Part shown: piece by piece, positions 50,195 through 51,601 of the stretch
How positions within the stretch are numbered: the first letter of the stretch is position 1
How the letters are laid out: every line of letters starts with the position of its first letter
DNA from: Acidobacteriota bacterium
GTDB lineage: Bacteria; Acidobacteriota; Terriglobia; Bryobacterales; Bryobacteraceae
DNA: 51,601 nucleotides
Reading direction: 5' to 3'
Assembly: GCA_016871015.1 (NCBI GenBank)
Contig: VFZX01000009.1
Location: 1-51,601, forward strand
Notes under the pieces: generated by a model
Databases searched by the model: none
The model's input: only the letters and a program-made list of their open reading frames with translations
Told to the model about the DNA's origin: nothing
Made by a program: the position numbers and the translations under genes

Positions 50195-50880
50195 CGGCGG
50201 TGCTCCGCGGGTGGACGCAGCTCTCCCCCGAGGTTCGCGATTTCGAGTTCGAGGCCAGCGGAGCTGAAGGTCTCAACTTCCTGCCCGGACAATTTGTGTC
50301 GTTTACCGCGGATGTAGGCGGCAAGCGGATCACACGCGCTTATTCGATCGCGTCCAAACCGGACGGGAACCGGTTCCATCTGTGCTTGAACCGGGTGCCG
50401 GACGGCCATCTATCCCCACTCTTGTTCGATTCACCCGTGGGCACCGCGATCGACATGCAGGGACCGCTGGGGACGTTTACCGTCCGTGATCCGGGCGTGG
50501 ATATGATTCTGGCGGCGACTGGAACCGGGGTCGCGCCGTTCCGGTCGATGATCGCGCACCACTTGGAGAGTGGCGGTGCGGGTGCGATGACCCTGTTGCT
50601 GGGAGTCCGGTACCGGGAGAATCTGTTGTACGGGTCCGAGTTCAGCGAGTGGGCGCGGCGGAATCCGCGGTTCCGGTTTGAGCCCGTGTTGAGCCGTCCA
50701 CCGGCTGATTGGGCGGGACGCACCGGCCACATTCAGCCGCACCTGATTGAGCTGATCGGCGAACGGCGGGACCTGCATGTTTATGCGTGTGGGATGAAGG
50801 CGATGGTCGACGATGTCCGCGGGCGGTTGAAGAGCTTGGGTTTTGACCGCAAGCAGATTATCGTAGAGAAATACGATTGA
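50191..50880 (+). CDS. FAD/NAD(P)-binding oxidoreductase (ferredoxin-NADP reductase type)
   Basis: 229 residues, GTG start. FAD-binding beta barrel (FLPGQFVSFTADVG, ITRAYSIASKPDG) and NAD(P)-binding fold (MILAATGTGVAPFRSMI, LLLGVRYRENLLYG, LHVYACGMKAMVDDVR), ending in EKYD. It transfers electrons between NAD(P)H and a ferredoxin or another carrier; no iron-sulfur cysteines are present, so it is a bare reductase. Coupled to the chelatase upstream (4 bp) and to the hydratase downstream (TGATG). Confidence 0.92.
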   Translation: MTAVLRGWTQLSPEVRDFEFEASGAEGLNFLPGQFVSFTADVGGKRITRAYSIASKPDGNRFHLCLNRVPDGHLSPLLFDSPVGTAIDMQGPLGTFTVRDPGVDMILAATGTGVAPFRSMIAHHLESGGAGAMTLLLGVRYRENLLYGSEFSEWARRNPRFRFEPVLSRPPADWAGRTGHIQPHLIELIGERRDLHVYACGMKAMVDDVRGRLKSLGFDRKQIIVEKYD

Positions 50881-51578
50881 TGCCTGAAATTGCTGCTCTC
50901 CTCACTCACGCGCGCTTTGAGCGCGAACGGATCCCTGGAATTCCGGCGGAGCTCGCTCCGGCGGATGTGGCCGCTGCATACCGGATGCAGGGCGAGGTGG
51001 TGGATGCTTGGCGCGTGCGCCTGGACAGCGAACTTGCAGGCTACAAGATCGCCTGCACCAACGCGATCGCGCAGAAGCATCTCGGCACGGATAGCCCTTT
51101 CTATGGGCGCTTGTTCGAGAAGACCGTGTGGAGGAGTCCGGCGCGGGAGGAGCCCTATTCACGGGAGGAGGTCGAGGCTGCGGTGGGAGCCGTGATGCCT
51201 GCGATCGAACTGGTCGATTCGCGGTACACCGAGTGGACAACGGTGGGACTGCGCTCGCTGATCGTCGACAACGCGTGCCATGCAGGTTGGGTACATGGCC
51301 CGGTGACAGAAGACTGGCGCGGCATCGATTTGGCCGGCCACCATGTGTCCCTCTCGATTAACGGAGCGTTGAAATCCACCGGAACGGGAGCAGCGGTCCT
51401 CGGGCATCCCCTGATCGCGCTGACGTGGCTTGCCAACCGGCTTCGGGAAGGAGGGTCCGGGCTAGGGGCGGGAGACCGGATCACGACTGGCGTCTGCACC
51501 GACATCGCTTATGGATTTCCCGGCGACCAGGTGGTTGCGGATTTCGGTGTGCTCGGGGCGGTCGAGATCCGATTCTGA
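50880..51578 (+). CDS. 2-keto-4-pentenoate hydratase-like protein
   Basis: 232 residues from the ATG at 50880, which shares a base with the reductase stop. Family blocks: ADVAAAYRMQGEVVDAWR, LAGYKIACTNAIAQKHLG, AVMPAIELVDSRYTEW with the metal-binding glutamate region, and LGHPLIALTWLANRLREGG and VCTDIAYGFPGDQVVADFG late in the chain. Relatives (MhpD, HpaH) hydrate 2-oxo-pentenoates in aromatic ring breakdown. No other degradation gene lies in the window. Last gene before the window edge; only 23 bases follow. Confidence 0.9.
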   Translation: MPEIAALLTHARFERERIPGIPAELAPADVAAAYRMQGEVVDAWRVRLDSELAGYKIACTNAIAQKHLGTDSPFYGRLFEKTVWRSPAREEPYSREEVEAAVGAVMPAIELVDSRYTEWTTVGLRSLIVDNACHAGWVHGPVTEDWRGIDLAGHHVSLSINGALKSTGTGAAVLGHPLIALTWLANRLREGGSGLGAGDRITTGVCTDIAYGFPGDQVVADFGVLGAVEIRF

Positions 51579-51601
51579 AAACACCAACGGCCGCCAGGTC
51601 T

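Overview
The window reads as chromosomal DNA of an acidobacterium, most likely of the Solibacter/Bryobacter lineage. This is inferred from gene content, not from an RNA marker. The pointers are three very large TonB-receptor-like proteins with an N-terminal carboxypeptidase-regulatory domain (8505, 27012 and 46563 starts), a 1231-residue secreted protein ending in what looks like the Solibacter-type TIGR03437 domain, high GC, and frequent GTG/TTG starts with 1-4 bp gene overlaps. No rRNA, tRNA, CRISPR array, phage or complete insertion sequence was seen.

Layout. 1-7755 (minus strand) is one head-to-tail block: threonine synthase, a hybrid histidine kinase, then three tandem copies of a AAA-like ATPase fused to a PD-(D/E)XK nuclease domain; the third copy runs off the left edge intact. 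7824-11867 carries an unnamed protein and a TonB-type receptor. 11870-13335 is a small decayed island: an internally deleted nucleotidyltransferase, a conserved unnamed gene, and a broken ISL3-type transposase that abuts the 3' end of an S41 protease gene. 14817-16377 holds a DUF72 protein and a secreted LolA-like protein. 16401-19664 is a tightly coupled operon hpnJ - two small four-helix transporters - hpnI, pointing to hopanoid head-group synthesis and possibly flipping. 19712-29084 is an exported-protein region (Ig/TIGR03437 protein, TonB receptor, kexin-like subtilase).

29166-39489 is mostly housekeeping: an RsbW/RsbV-like switch pair, der, a 23-residue lysine-rich peptide with its own promoter and terminator, an RlpA-like lipoprotein, a TrmJ-like methylase, speA, a possible DNRLRE-like protein, two tandem Rpn/DUF4351 nuclease-like genes with damaged 5' ends, rpsT, rarA and a TrmH-type methylase. 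39533-41416 has a YdcF protein and a sulfatase. 41420-42203 has a small ORF and a VapBC-like pair whose toxin is frameshifted. 42279-46563 has a cytochrome c/copper monooxygenase-like protein and a third TonB receptor. After a methyltransferase, 47388-51578 is a six-gene operon (TPR protein, dGTPase, zinc-cysteine protein, CbiX-like chelatase, ferredoxin reductase, keto-acid hydratase) in which the last five genes overlap end to start.

Most unusual: the triplicated ATPase-nuclease array with mosaic divergence, the paired SMR-like proteins inside a hopanoid operon, the lysine-rich micropeptide with a textbook promoter, and the tandem Rpn genes with a five-G frameshift. No stretch over 300 bases is without a feature.
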